The notes under the pieces: model-generated
Databases searched by the model: none
Seen by the model: the letters and a program-made list of their open reading frames with translations, nothing else
What the model was told of the DNA's origin: nothing
Part shown: piece by piece, positions 17,001 through 26,459 of the stretch
Position numbering within the stretch: position 1 is the stretch's first letter
Layout of the letters: each line of letters begins with the position of its first letter
Position numbers and translations under genes: made by a program
From: Reyranella sp.
GTDB lineage: Bacteria > Pseudomonadota > Alphaproteobacteria > Reyranellales > Reyranellaceae
Assembly: GCF_017305915.1 (NCBI RefSeq)
Contig: NZ_JAFKJN010000018.1
Coordinates: forward strand, 186,001 to 250,000
Direction of reading: 5' to 3'
DNA: 64,000 nucleotides

Positions 17001-17653
17001 ACAAGGAAGGCGCCGCCTTCCGCAGCGTCATGAACAACTTCGCCATCGCGATCTCGATCGGCCTGCAATACGGCGTGCCGCTCGAGGAGTTCGTCGAGGC
17101 CTTCACCTTCACGCGCTTCGAGCCGTCCGGGATGGTCGAGGGCAACGACGCGATCAAGATGTCGACGTCGATCCTCGACTACGTGTTCCGCGAACTCGCG
17201 ATCTCCTATCTCGGACGAAACGATTTGGCGCATGTCGAGCAGGCCGACCTGCAGCCCGACGGCGTCGGCCGCGGCATGGTCGAGGACGGCCTGCCCGCAG
17301 CCGGCAGCGACGCCGCCCAGGCGGCGGCCGATGCGGTGAGCCGCATCGCCAGCGTCGGCTACATGCGCAGCAACCTTTACGTATTGAACGGCCGGACGGC
17401 CGGCAGTGTCGCGATCGCCGATGAAGCGCTCGCCGCCGCCTCCGCGCCCCACGGACTGACGGACGGCCCAGCCGTCGCTTCGGCGCACAACGCCGGAACG
17501 GCCGTCGTCGGCGTCGCGACCGGATCGGCCTACGCCGCGAAGCTGAAAGGCTTCGAGGGGGATGCCTGTCCGGAATGCGGCAACTTCACCATGGTCCGCA
17601 ACGGGACGTGCCTCAAATGCACGACCTGCGGCGGCACCACCGGGTGCAGTTGA
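14021..17653 (+). CDS. nrdJ: Vitamin B12-dependent (class II) ribonucleotide reductase
   Basis: This 1210-residue cytosolic enzyme reduces ribonucleotides to deoxyribonucleotides using adenosylcobalamin. Visible motifs are 'PQWFNTGLHWAYGI', 'RPQPHACFIQGV', 'GSGTGSNFSSIRG', 'NPCSEYMFLDDTACNLASLN' (active-site Cys/Glu region), 'SVIAPTGTIGLVMDCDTTG' and 'MAAAQPFISGAISKTINMP'. The C-terminus has the redox/zinc pattern CPEC-CLKC-CGGTTGCS. Length is normal for the alphaproteobacterial form and there is no intein. Codons from about 16495 to 16690 are richer in A/T than the rest. ATG 14021 starts in a normal context. Confidence 0.97.
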   Translation: MRLERRFTRAGESPFERMAFRAGDSEIRNPDGTIVFQQRSIEVPDAWSQVATDVLAQKYFRRAGVARHLKKVAEADVPEWLWRSVPDETAADQQLGGEISARQVFHRMAGAWTYWGWKGGYFDGEADARTFYDEHCFMLAAQMAAPNSPQWFNTGLHWAYGIDGAGQGHWYVDHRDGESHPSDSSYERPQPHACFIQGVADELVSDGGIMDLWVREARLFKYGSGTGSNFSSIRGSGEKLSGGGKSSGLLSFLKIGDRAAGAIKSGGTTRRAAKMVVVDVDHPDVEDFVSWKMLEEQKVAALVAGSKLANRHLNAIMQACDDGFDPKQNPRLRREIVAARRAEVPENYIQRVIQFARQGYRHIEFPTFDTDWESEAYATVSGQNANNSVRVTDDFLRAVAEDRDWALTARTTGQAIRTVSAAQLWDRIAEAAWHSADPGVQFDTTINDWHTCPESGRINASNPCSEYMFLDDTACNLASLNLMRFRREDGSVDTAALEHASRLWTVVLEISVMMAQYPSRRIAELSYRYRTLGLGYANLGALLMARGLGYDSAAGRAIAGSITAIMTGTAYATSAELAAGMGAFPGFAPNREAMLQVIHNHRRAAYGQASGYKALSTPPVALDIAHCPADLAAAAKKAWDRALSLGEKHGFRNAQVSVIAPTGTIGLVMDCDTTGIEPDFALMKFKKLSGGGYFKIINQTVPLALATLGYDAATTARIVSHAVGHGTLKGAPAINHQTLAARGFDTETLERLEKALPTAFDIRFAFSRYSLGDDFCRKVLALDDSELNDPQLDLLARLGFSRSDIAQANTYACGTMSIESAPDLKREHLSVFDCANPCGRDGTRCLSAESHIRMMAAAQPFISGAISKTINMPNAATVDDCRKAYELSWKLGLKANALYRDGSKLSQPLSAMAIGDDVAANDDLVDMTPAARAPIIAERIVERIVEREVARGRERLPQRRKGYTQKAIVGGHKVYLRTGEYEDGRVGEIFIDMHKEGAAFRSVMNNFAIAISIGLQYGVPLEEFVEAFTFTRFEPSGMVEGNDAIKMSTSILDYVFRELAISYLGRNDLAHVEQADLQPDGVGRGMVEDGLPAAGSDAAQAAADAVSRIASVGYMRSNLYVLNGRTAGSVAIADEALAAASAPHGLTDGPAVASAHNAGTAVVGVATGSAYAAKLKGFEGDACPECGNFTMVRNGTCLKCTTCGGTTGCS

Positions 17654-17731
17654 GCATGCGTGGCGTAGCGTACCCGCGTACCCCAGGGGTCTCACGGTTG
17701 AGGACCTCATAGCTAACCATAGGAGACAGTT

Positions 17732-17788
17732 ATGGCTGCTAAGAAGAAAGCTGCGAAGAAGAAGGCTGCTAAGAAGAAGAAGCAGTAA
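17732..17788 (+). CDS. Tiny Lys/Ala-rich peptide (18 residues)
   Basis: The frame reads MAAKKKAAKKKAAKKKKQ, with an AGGAGA ribosome-binding site 5 bp before the ATG. It resembles the basic tails of histone H1-like proteins and should bind nucleic acid, but no function is known to me. It lies 78 bp after nrdJ and is followed by three hairpins ending in a terminator, so it may be expressed from its own short transcript. The clean SD, the perfect AAK-type repeat and the placement argue against chance. Confidence 0.6.
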   Translation: MAAKKKAAKKKAAKKKKQ

Positions 17789-18068
17789 ATCAGGTAAGGG
17801 CGTAGGCCAAAGCCCCAGGCTTTGGCCCCTCTAACCAAACGCCTTTCGGCCTCCGGTCGGGCGCTTCCTTCATTCGGAAGCCCCGCCGGAGGCCACCTTC
17901 AAGAATTTGTGCAGCTAAGCCAATCGACGCCCGCTTGCGGGTGAAAGGCGAACCTGACGTCCGGCGTGCCTCAGCTGCCGGACTTTTCTTTTGCCTGCAG
18001 TTCTGGACCGGCAGGCATGTCCCGATGCCGGCCCCATTGCTGGCACGATTCGCGCTATGCTCCCTGCC
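17789..18068. other. Structured 3' region after the Lys/Ala peptide, then leader of the FemAB-like gene
   Basis: Three successive hairpins are visible: 17805-17827 (10-bp perfect stem GGCCAAAGCC, CCA loop), 17848-17894 (outer stem GGCCTCCGG/CCGGAGGCC with a second inner stem) and 17959-17983 followed by T-rich sequence. No coding sequence is seen. The region could be the 3' UTR of the tiny peptide message or a separate small RNA. From about 17993 it becomes the leader of the next gene. Confidence 0.5.
17959..17992 (+). terminator. Intrinsic terminator after the Lys/Ala peptide
   Basis: The stem GTCCGGC (17959-17965) pairs with GCCGGAC (17977-17983), with an 11-nt loop, followed by TTTTCTTTT. 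This is a well-formed rho-independent terminator on the plus strand. It separates nrdJ and the tiny peptide from the FemAB-like gene. Confidence 0.75.
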
Positions 18069-19250
18069 ATGCCCGATGACAGCCCGACCGTCGGCCTGCG
18101 CGTCGTCGATACCCTTTCCGGCGTGGAAGCCGCGCAGTGGGATGCCTGCGCGCTGGCGTCCGGCTCGGCCGGCAGCCCGTTCCTCAGCTACGCCTTCCTG
18201 AAGGCACTGGAAGACTCCAAGTCGGTCGGCCGCCGCACCGGCTGGCAGCCGCAATACCTGCTGGCCGAGACCGACGACGGCACGCTGCATGGTGCGGTGC
18301 CGCTCTATGTGAAGGGCCACAGCCAGGGCGAATACATCTTCGACCATGGCTGGGCGCAGGCCTTCGAGCGCGCCGGCGGCCGCTATTACCCGAAGCTGCA
18401 GGCGGCGGTGCCGTTCACGCCGGTGCCCGGGCCGCGGCTGTTCGTGCGTCCGGGCCCGTACGCCGACGGCGTGCGCGACGCGATGATCGACATGCTGGCC
18501 AAGATCGCCGACGACAACAACATCAGCTCGGTGCACGCCACCTTCTGCAGCGAGGCCGACTGGAAGCGCTTCGGCGCGCACGGCTGGCTGCAGCGGCTCG
18601 GCCGCCAGTATCACTGGGCCAACGACGGCTACGGGACCTTCGACGACTTCCTGGGCGCGCTGGCCTCACGCAAGCGCAAGGCGATCCGCAAGGAGCGCGA
18701 CTCGGTGCGCCGCGACGGGCTGGTCATCCGCCAGCTCTCGGGCGACGACCTCAAGCCCGAGCACTGGGACGCCTTCTTCGCCTTCTACATGGACACCGGT
18801 GGGCGCAAGTGGGGCTCGCCCTACCTCACCCGCTCGTTTTTCGACATCCTGGGCTCGACGATGGCCGACAAGGTCGTGCTGGTGATGGCCGAGAGCGACG
18901 GCCGCCCGGTCGGCGGCGCGCTCAACATCAAGGGCGACGACACGCTCTACGGCCGCTACTGGGGCTGCCTGGAGAGCCACGCCTTCCTGCATTTCGAAGC
19001 CTGCTACTACCAGGCCATCGACTACGCGATCGCCCACGGACTGCAGCGCGTCGAGGCCGGGGCGCAAGGCGACCACAAGATCCAGCGCGGCTACCTGCCG
19101 GTGAAGACCTACTCCGCTCACTGGATCGTCGATCCGAGCTTCCGGCGCGCGGTCGACAACTACCTCAAGCAGGAACGCCCGGCGGTCGAGCAGGAGATCG
19201 CCGAGCTGATGCAGTACTCGCCGTTCCGGAAGGAAAACCAGTCGTCGTGA
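18069..19250 (+). CDS. FemAB-like / GNAT-fold protein (DUF482 type)
   Basis: This 393-residue protein belongs to the FemAB-like (PF04339 type) family with two acyltransferase-like GNAT folds. The signature 'YHWANDGYGTFDDFLGALASRKRKAIRKERD' region (read in pieces) and 'AHGLQRVEAGAQGDHKIQRGY' are typical. FemAB relatives transfer amino acids from tRNA to cell-wall precursors; this subfamily's substrate is unknown. Start ATG 18069 (MPDDSPTV) is chosen; ATG 18057 is possible. The gene converges on the small membrane protein gene after 4 bp. Annotations naming it a peptidoglycan enzyme go beyond the evidence. Confidence 0.8.
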   Translation: MPDDSPTVGLRVVDTLSGVEAAQWDACALASGSAGSPFLSYAFLKALEDSKSVGRRTGWQPQYLLAETDDGTLHGAVPLYVKGHSQGEYIFDHGWAQAFERAGGRYYPKLQAAVPFTPVPGPRLFVRPGPYADGVRDAMIDMLAKIADDNNISSVHATFCSEADWKRFGAHGWLQRLGRQYHWANDGYGTFDDFLGALASRKRKAIRKERDSVRRDGLVIRQLSGDDLKPEHWDAFFAFYMDTGGRKWGSPYLTRSFFDILGSTMADKVVLVMAESDGRPVGGALNIKGDDTLYGRYWGCLESHAFLHFEACYYQAIDYAIAHGLQRVEAGAQGDHKIQRGYLPVKTYSAHWIVDPSFRRAVDNYLKQERPAVEQEIAELMQYSPFRKENQSS

Positions 19251-19254
19251 GCCG

Positions 19255-19442
19255 TCAGCCCCTCGGTGCCATCAGCATGCCGAGGAAGAAGATCGCGAAG
19301 AAGACGACGTACTCCGTGGTGTCGAGCCACGAGAACGCCAGCCCCTTCCAGCCGCTGCGCTCGATGATGTAGAGAACCACCGCATAGACCGCGGTGGCGA
19401 GCGCCGCGGTCCGGGCAGCGACCCAGAGGGGCCGTAGAGCCT

Positions 19443-19446
<4 letters not shown>
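19255..19446 (-). CDS. Small membrane protein, 63 residues
   Basis: The product has two predicted membrane segments (about residues 9-28 and 45-60) joined by a short loop 'ERSGWKGLAFSWLDTTEY'. Its ATG overlaps the clpA stop by 4 bp (ATGA), so it is translationally coupled to the Clp operon. I do not recognise a family. It may be a small accessory of the membrane or simply a passenger of the operon. Confidence 0.68.
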
Positions 19447-21767
<2,321 letters not shown>

Positions 21768-21793
21768 CGAACACCTCGACTTCTAACGGCTGA

Positions 21794-22219
21794 CTACTCT
21801 TTCTCGAGCGTGCACTGCAGCGGATGCTGGTTCTTGCGCGCGTAATCGACAGTCTGGGTGACCTTGGTCTCGGCCACTTCGTAGGTATAGACCCCGCACA
21901 CGCCGACGCCCTTTTGATGGACATGCAGCATGATCTTGGTCGCTTCTTCGCGGGTCTTCTGGAAGATGTGCTGCAGGACGTCGACGACGAACTCCATCGG
22001 CGTGTAGTCGTCGTTCAGCATTAACACCTTGTACATCGACGGCTTCTTGGTCCGTGTCCGGGTGAGCGTCAGCGCCCCCGAACGCCCTTCGCCTTCGTCG
22101 TTACTGCTTCCATCGTCCCGGCGCGACGGCGGCTTCGGCGGACCACCCGGCGGCTCATTCGGGCCACCGAGCCGGTCGCCGAGAAGGCGCCAGTCGTCTG
22201 CGGAACCGGAAGAAATCAT
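21794..22219 (-). CDS. clpS: ClpS adaptor protein
   Basis: This 141-residue protein carries a ClpS core ('YKVLMLNDDYTPMEFVVDVLQ', 'MLHVHQKGVGVCGVYTYEVAETK') that recognises N-degron substrates and hands them to ClpA. The first 55 residues are a Pro/Gly-rich, low-complexity extension. The true start could be internal, but ATG 22219 has a good promoter candidate behind it (TATAAT at 22256-22261 on this strand). Aat, which creates secondary N-degrons, is encoded at 11.6 kb. Confidence 0.93.
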   Translation of the reverse strand: MISSGSADDWRLLGDRLGGPNEPPGGPPKPPSRRDDGSSNDEGEGRSGALTLTRTRTKKPSMYKVLMLNDDYTPMEFVVDVLQHIFQKTREEATKIMLHVHQKGVGVCGVYTYEVAETKVTQTVDYARKNQHPLQCTLEKE

Positions 22220-22255
22220 CTCGCTCGTCTTGACCTCTGTCGAACCGATCTACGA

Positions 22256-22261
22256 ATTATA
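22256..22261 (-). promoter_or_regulatory. Candidate -10 element for clpS
   Basis: On the minus strand a perfect TATAAT lies 36 bp before the clpS start, giving a leader of about 30 nt. The matching -35 is poor, so this may rely on an activator or alternative sigma factor. Confidence 0.35.
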
Positions 22262-22290
22262 TAGGGATGCCAAGCCTTTCCGCCATACCG

Positions 22291-23016
22291 CTACCTCGGC
22301 CGCAAGCCATCCTTTCCCACAACCAGCGTCCAGCGGTCCGCCCTGTCTCCGCGTCCCGGACGCAAGTTGATCGGATCGCGCCGCAGTTCGGCGGGCTCCA
22401 GGTTGCGCGGGCGGTTCACCGCTATGCCAACGTTGTCGAGGGCAAACAGTTTCTCCGCAAAGCGTACAGTCGCGAAACGGTCAGTGGGATAATGATAGGC
22501 TTGAAAGCCCCAGACGCCGTTGCGGCAGGACGCGACGGTCCACCAGAAGTCGTTGTCGGGCAGACGAAGGCCATCGCGTGGCGGGCCGAAGGCCGCGCTC
22601 GCCTGCAACAACCCCATGAGATCCGCGGTCTCCGGCGCCGGCAGCAGGCGCTGCCCTTTTCGCATGCGCCAAGGCGCGGTCGCATCGCCGAGCGAGCCGA
22701 TGAAGATGCTGGAGACGGTGGTCGACGCACTCTGATCGACCAGCACGCCCATGTTCAGCCCGGCCGTGCCGTCAGGCTGCAGGAACAGCTCGTAAGTCCG
22801 GACCTGCTCCTCCCAGAGCGCATTATAGACCAGCCTGACACGGCTGCGCTCGCCAGGCCGGCAGGCGGCGCGGATGTCGTCGCCGCCGACATAGCCGAAC
22901 CAGTTCAGACTGCGCACGACCGGCGGATCGACGTTGCGCTCGGCGCGCTGCGCCCAGGCGGTCGTCGAAGCGATCGCGACAGTGAGCCCTAAAGCCGCAG
23001 CCATCAGCTTCTTCAT
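22291..23016 (-). CDS. Hypothetical secreted protein, 241 residues
   Basis: A clean Sec signal peptide (residues 1-22, cleaved at AWA-QRA) directs the product to the periplasm. The mature part has two separated Cys residues (in 'IRAACRPGE' and 'VASCRNGVW') that could form a disulfide, and aromatic motifs 'DNDFWWTVASCRNGVWGFQAYHYP'. Start ATG 23016 follows AGAGGG; an upstream in-frame ATG at 23142 would bury the signal peptide. I do not recognise the family. Confidence 0.75.
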   Translation of the reverse strand: MKKLMAAALGLTVAIASTTAWAQRAERNVDPPVVRSLNWFGYVGGDDIRAACRPGERSRVRLVYNALWEEQVRTYELFLQPDGTAGLNMGVLVDQSASTTVSSIFIGSLGDATAPWRMRKGQRLLPAPETADLMGLLQASAAFGPPRDGLRLPDNDFWWTVASCRNGVWGFQAYHYPTDRFATVRFAEKLFALDNVGIAVNRPRNLEPAELRRDPINLRPGRGDRADRWTLVVGKDGLRPR

Positions 23017-23177
23017 GGTCGGACCCTCTTTGCCATGCAGTTTTCGAACCAATGGGGCAGCATGGCGGCCCTCCGAAAGTTGCATTAATCCCACAACTTT
23101 TGTATTCTTCAAGAAATCGCCCATAACCTCTTGTGTGGGCAAGAATAATTAGACTTTCACCCTGTGGCGTTTTTGAG

Positions 23178-24530
23178 ATGACCCCCTCCCTCAGGCGCTT
23201 TGTGGCAGGTCTTCACGGGCTTGCCATCTGCACTCTCGTTGCGACTCTGCTGGTTCAAGGCAGCGTCCAGGCCCAGCCGAACTCGGCGAAGGCCCGCCCG
23301 ACGCCGAGCGGCAAAGGGCATGCGCTCAGCAAGGCGGTGCGAACGCCGTCGCCCTGGGTGCCCAATCCCAACGTCAACGCCAAGGACGCCTACCTGATCG
23401 TCGATGCGGCGAGCGGCCGGGAACTCGGCTCCGACCAGCCCGACGAGCTGCGGCATCCGGCATCGCTCACCAAGCTGATGACGCTCTACCTCACCTTCTC
23501 GGCGCTCGATTCGGGCAAGCTGTCGCTCGGCGACGCGCTGCCGGTGTCGATGAGCGCTCTGAATGCACCGCCGACCAAGATGGGCATGCAACCCAACGGC
23601 ACGGTGCTGGTGCGCGATGCGGTGATGGGCCTGGTGACCCGCTCGGCCAACGACGCCGCGGTGCTGCTGGCCGAAACGCTGGGCGGCAGCGAGGAAGCCT
23701 TCGCCGCGCAGATGACCAACAAGGCGCGCCAGCTCGGCATGTCCTCGACCGTGTATCGCAACGCCTCGGGCCTGCCCAACCCCGAGCAGGTCACCACCGC
23801 GCGCGACATGGCCCGGCTCGCCAACGCCCTGCTGCGCGATTTCCCGCATTACTATCCGGTCTTCTCGGTCCTCTCGTACAACTATCGCGGCCGCTCGCTC
23901 GAGAACCATAACCGCATGCTGGCGAGCTACGCCGGCGCCGACGGCCTCAAGACCGGCTACACCAACGCCTCGGGCTTCAACCTCGTGATGTCGGCGGTGC
24001 GCGACAACCGCCGCCTGATCGGCGTGGTGATGGGCGGCAACACCGCCTTCCAGCGCGACCGGCTGATGGCCGACCTGATGGATCAGGGCTTCCAGGCGGC
24101 CCAGGCGCAGTCGATCCAGCCCTGGACGAGCGCGCGCGTGCCGGCCTCGGCGCGCTACACCGCCGCCAACTTCGTGCCGGGCATCGGCCCGCTCGACGGC
24201 CGCAGCCTCGCGGGCTTCACCAAGTCCGAGCCTTCCGCCGTGGTGCATGCCAGCACCGCCCCGGCGACCATCGCCGGCAGCTGGGTGATCCAGGTCGGAT
24301 CGTTCAGCGATTCACGGGCCGCGCAGGCAGCGCTGGAGCGGGCGACCGGCGCGCTGCCGGAAGCAACCCGCGGTCACGGTGCCGTGACGATCGACGAGGT
24401 CCAGCTTCCGGACAAGACACTGCATCGCGCGCGCCTGACCAACCTCTCGCAGCAGGAAGCGGTCGACGGCTGCAAGAAGCTGAGCGCGCGCAAAATCCAC
24501 TGCTCGGCGCTGCAGATCACCGCGCGCTGA
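23178..24530 (+). CDS. D-alanyl-D-alanine carboxypeptidase with SPOR domain (DacF/PBP5-6 type)
   Basis: This 450-residue periplasmic enzyme trims the pentapeptide stem of peptidoglycan. After a signal sequence (to about residue 34) the S11 peptidase domain shows SxxK in 'HPASLTKLMT', SxN in 'TRSANDAA' and KTG in 'DGLKTGYT'. A C-terminal SPOR domain ('WVIQVGSFSDSRAAQAAL' onward) binds denuded glycan at division sites. ATG 23178 is chosen; an earlier in-frame start would lengthen the n-region. The 3' end overlaps the convergent cyclotransferase gene by 14 bp. Confidence 0.93.
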   Translation: MTPSLRRFVAGLHGLAICTLVATLLVQGSVQAQPNSAKARPTPSGKGHALSKAVRTPSPWVPNPNVNAKDAYLIVDAASGRELGSDQPDELRHPASLTKLMTLYLTFSALDSGKLSLGDALPVSMSALNAPPTKMGMQPNGTVLVRDAVMGLVTRSANDAAVLLAETLGGSEEAFAAQMTNKARQLGMSSTVYRNASGLPNPEQVTTARDMARLANALLRDFPHYYPVFSVLSYNYRGRSLENHNRMLASYAGADGLKTGYTNASGFNLVMSAVRDNRRLIGVVMGGNTAFQRDRLMADLMDQGFQAAQAQSIQPWTSARVPASARYTAANFVPGIGPLDGRSLAGFTKSEPSAVVHASTAPATIAGSWVIQVGSFSDSRAAQAALERATGALPEATRGHGAVTIDEVQLPDKTLHRARLTNLSQQEAVDGCKKLSARKIHCSALQITAR

Positions 24531-24942
24531 TCGCGCTGAGGGCCGGCTTGACGCGGGCGAGGAACGCCCGCTTGTAGCGTCGCTGCCAGGCGGCGAGATC
24601 CCATGCGCCGCTGGTCGGCTGGAACCGTTCCTCCAGCGGCGCGAACACCGACACCGTGGTCATCGCCCCGTCGATCCGCACCTTGAGCGGCGCGATGCGG
24701 TAGCGCGGCCCCTCGTAGCGCGCGAGGCGCTCGACGTCGCGGATGCTGAGGCCGCCGACGATGGCGCCCCTCACCTCGTCCTTGGGATCGCGCACCACGA
24801 TCGGATAGCTCGCGCCCTTGACCCGCCGGCGCGCATGGCCCGGCAGGGCCGCCGGCGTGTAGGCCTGCGGCGGTAGCCGTCGGCCCAGCACCAGGCTGAT
24901 GACGTCGTGGTCGAGCAGCGTGCCGTAGAAGAAGAAGCGCAT
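24517..24942 (-). CDS. Gamma-glutamylcyclotransferase-fold (AIG2-like) protein
   Basis: This 141-residue protein shows the family's N-terminal 'FFYGTLLD' substrate loop and the probable catalytic Glu in 'RYEGPRYRIAPL'. Members release 5-oxoproline from gamma-glutamyl peptides, but many bacterial members have unknown substrates. It precedes the galU-ugd-pgm set and is separated from it by an inverted repeat. Nothing ties it to the neighbouring carboxypeptidase. Confidence 0.85.
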   Translation of the reverse strand: MRFFFYGTLLDHDVISLVLGRRLPPQAYTPAALPGHARRRVKGASYPIVVRDPKDEVRGAIVGGLSIRDVERLARYEGPRYRIAPLKVRIDGAMTTVSVFAPLEERFQPTSGAWDLAAWQRRYKRAFLARVKPALSAISAR

Positions 24943-24963
24943 AACGTGCTTCTCATATCATAC

Positions 24964-25023
24964 GGACCGCGGGTCTCCAGGCCCGCTCATGACTCATGAG
25001 GCGGGCCTGGAGGCCCGCGGTCC
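24964..25023. repeat. Inverted repeat with 23-bp arms
   Basis: The arms at 24964-24986 and 25001-25023 match with one mismatch (GGACCGCGGGYCTCCAGGCC core) around a 14-bp loop. It is a dispersed-type 'CCGCGG..TCCAGGCCCGC' palindrome lying between the cyclotransferase and pgm genes. It would form a very stable hairpin in the pgm 3' UTR but has no T tract. Confidence 0.8.
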
Positions 25024-25038
25024 AGGAGACATGAACCC

Positions 25039-26442
25039 TTAGTGGTGCGCGCTCGGCTCGTCCGGCAGCTCGACGCCGCTGGCCGACAGGGCGGCCTTGA
25101 GGTCGGCCTTCAGGCGCTCGAGACCATCCTCGTTGTGGCTCTCGCAGCGTGCGACCAGCACCGGCTGGGTGTTGGAGGCCCGCAGCAGCCACCAGCCGTC
25201 CGGCGTGTTCACGCGTACGCCGTCGATGTCGTTCAGCTTGGCGCCGGCCTTCTTGAGCCGCGCCTTGACCTCGTCGACGACCTTGAACTTGTGGTCGTCC
25301 GGGCAGTCGAAGCGCAGCTCCGGCGTGTTGATCAGCTGCGGAAGCTTGTCGCGCATGCTGGCGAGGCTCTCCTTGCCGCCGGCCACGATGTTCAGCAGGC
25401 GCAGCCCGCAATAGAGAGCGTCGTCGAAGCCGTAGAAGGTATCGGCGAAGAAGACATGGCCGCTCATCTCGCCGGCGAGCGGTGCCTTGAGCTCGGCCAT
25501 CTTGGTCTTGATCAGCGAATGGCCGGTCTTCCACATCAGCGGCGTGCCGCCGGCCTGCTGGATCTCGTCGAACAGCGCCTGGCTCGCCTTGACGTCGCCG
25601 ATGATGGTGGCGCCCGGGTGGGCCTTCAGCACGTCGCGCGCCCACAGGATCATGAGCTGGTCGCCCCACAGGATGCGGCCCTTGCCGTCGATCGCGCCGA
25701 TGCGGTCGCCGTCGCCGTCGAAGGCGATGCCGAGGTCGCAGCCCTCCTTCTTCACCTTGGCCTGCAGCTCCTTGAGGTTCTCCGGCACCGTGGGATCCGG
25801 ATGGTGCGCCGGGAAAGTGCCGTCGACCTTCTCGTTCAGGATGTAGTGGGTACCGGCAAGCTTGCCGACCACGGCGCGGATCGACACGCCGACGGCGCCG
25901 TTGCCGGTATCCCAGGCGACCTTGAGCTTGCGGCCGGGCTTCACGTCCTTGAGCAGGCGGGCGGCATAGTCGTCGAGCACCGGGCGCTTCTCGACCTTGC
26001 CCTGACCCTCCTCGAAGTCGCCCTTGCCGGCGATCTCGCCCAGCTTCTGGATGTCGGCACCGAAGAACGACTTCTTGCCCATCATCATCTTGAAGCCGTT
26101 GAAGTCGGGCGGATTGTGCGACCCGGTGATCTGGATGCCGCCGTCGGCATCGAGGTGCCAGACCGCGAAATAGAGCATCGGCGTGGCCGCCAGCCCGATC
26201 TCGATGACGTCGATGCCGGCCGCGTTCAGCCCCTCGACGCAGGCCTTGGCGAGCTCGGGCGAGCTGAGACGGCCGTCATAGCCCAGCGCCACGCGCTTGC
26301 CGCCCTTGCGTTTGACCATCGTGCCGAAGGCGCGGCCGATGGCACCCGCATCGGCGACGTGCAGCGTCTTCCCGACGACGCCTCGGATGTCGTACTCGCG
26401 CAGGATGGAGGAATCGAACTTGTGGGCCGTCTTGCTCATCAA
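25039..26442 (-). CDS. Phosphomannomutase/phosphoglucomutase
   Basis: This 467-residue alpha-D-phosphohexomutase interconverts 1- and 6-phosphosugars. Domain order is normal: substrate loop, phosphoserine loop 'TGSHNPPDFNGFK' (Ser is the phosphorylated residue), metal loop 'FDGDGDRIGAID', sugar-binding loop 'GEMSGHVFF' and phosphate-binding 'RASNTQPVLVARCES'. With galU and ugd upstream it should supply glucose-1-phosphate or mannose-1-phosphate for envelope polysaccharide. It starts 18 bp after ugd. Confidence 0.94.
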   Translation of the reverse strand: MMSKTAHKFDSSILREYDIRGVVGKTLHVADAGAIGRAFGTMVKRKGGKRVALGYDGRLSSPELAKACVEGLNAAGIDVIEIGLAATPMLYFAVWHLDADGGIQITGSHNPPDFNGFKMMMGKKSFFGADIQKLGEIAGKGDFEEGQGKVEKRPVLDDYAARLLKDVKPGRKLKVAWDTGNGAVGVSIRAVVGKLAGTHYILNEKVDGTFPAHHPDPTVPENLKELQAKVKKEGCDLGIAFDGDGDRIGAIDGKGRILWGDQLMILWARDVLKAHPGATIIGDVKASQALFDEIQQAGGTPLMWKTGHSLIKTKMAELKAPLAGEMSGHVFFADTFYGFDDALYCGLRLLNIVAGGKESLASMRDKLPQLINTPELRFDCPDDHKFKVVDEVKARLKKAGAKLNDIDGVRVNTPDGWWLLRASNTQPVLVARCESHNEDGLERLKADLKAALSASGVELPDEPSAHH

Positions 26443-26459
26443 TCGCTCCGCAATGACTG

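Noticed and set aside
14021..17653. Intein or insertion in nrdJ at the codon-usage patch near 16500
   Set aside because: The protein sequence is continuous through the conserved motif with no extra residues and no splice-site motifs.
17991..18068. An N-terminal extension of the FemAB-like protein from 17991
   Set aside because: That part of the frame begins inside the terminator of the preceding transcript and has no ribosome-binding site.
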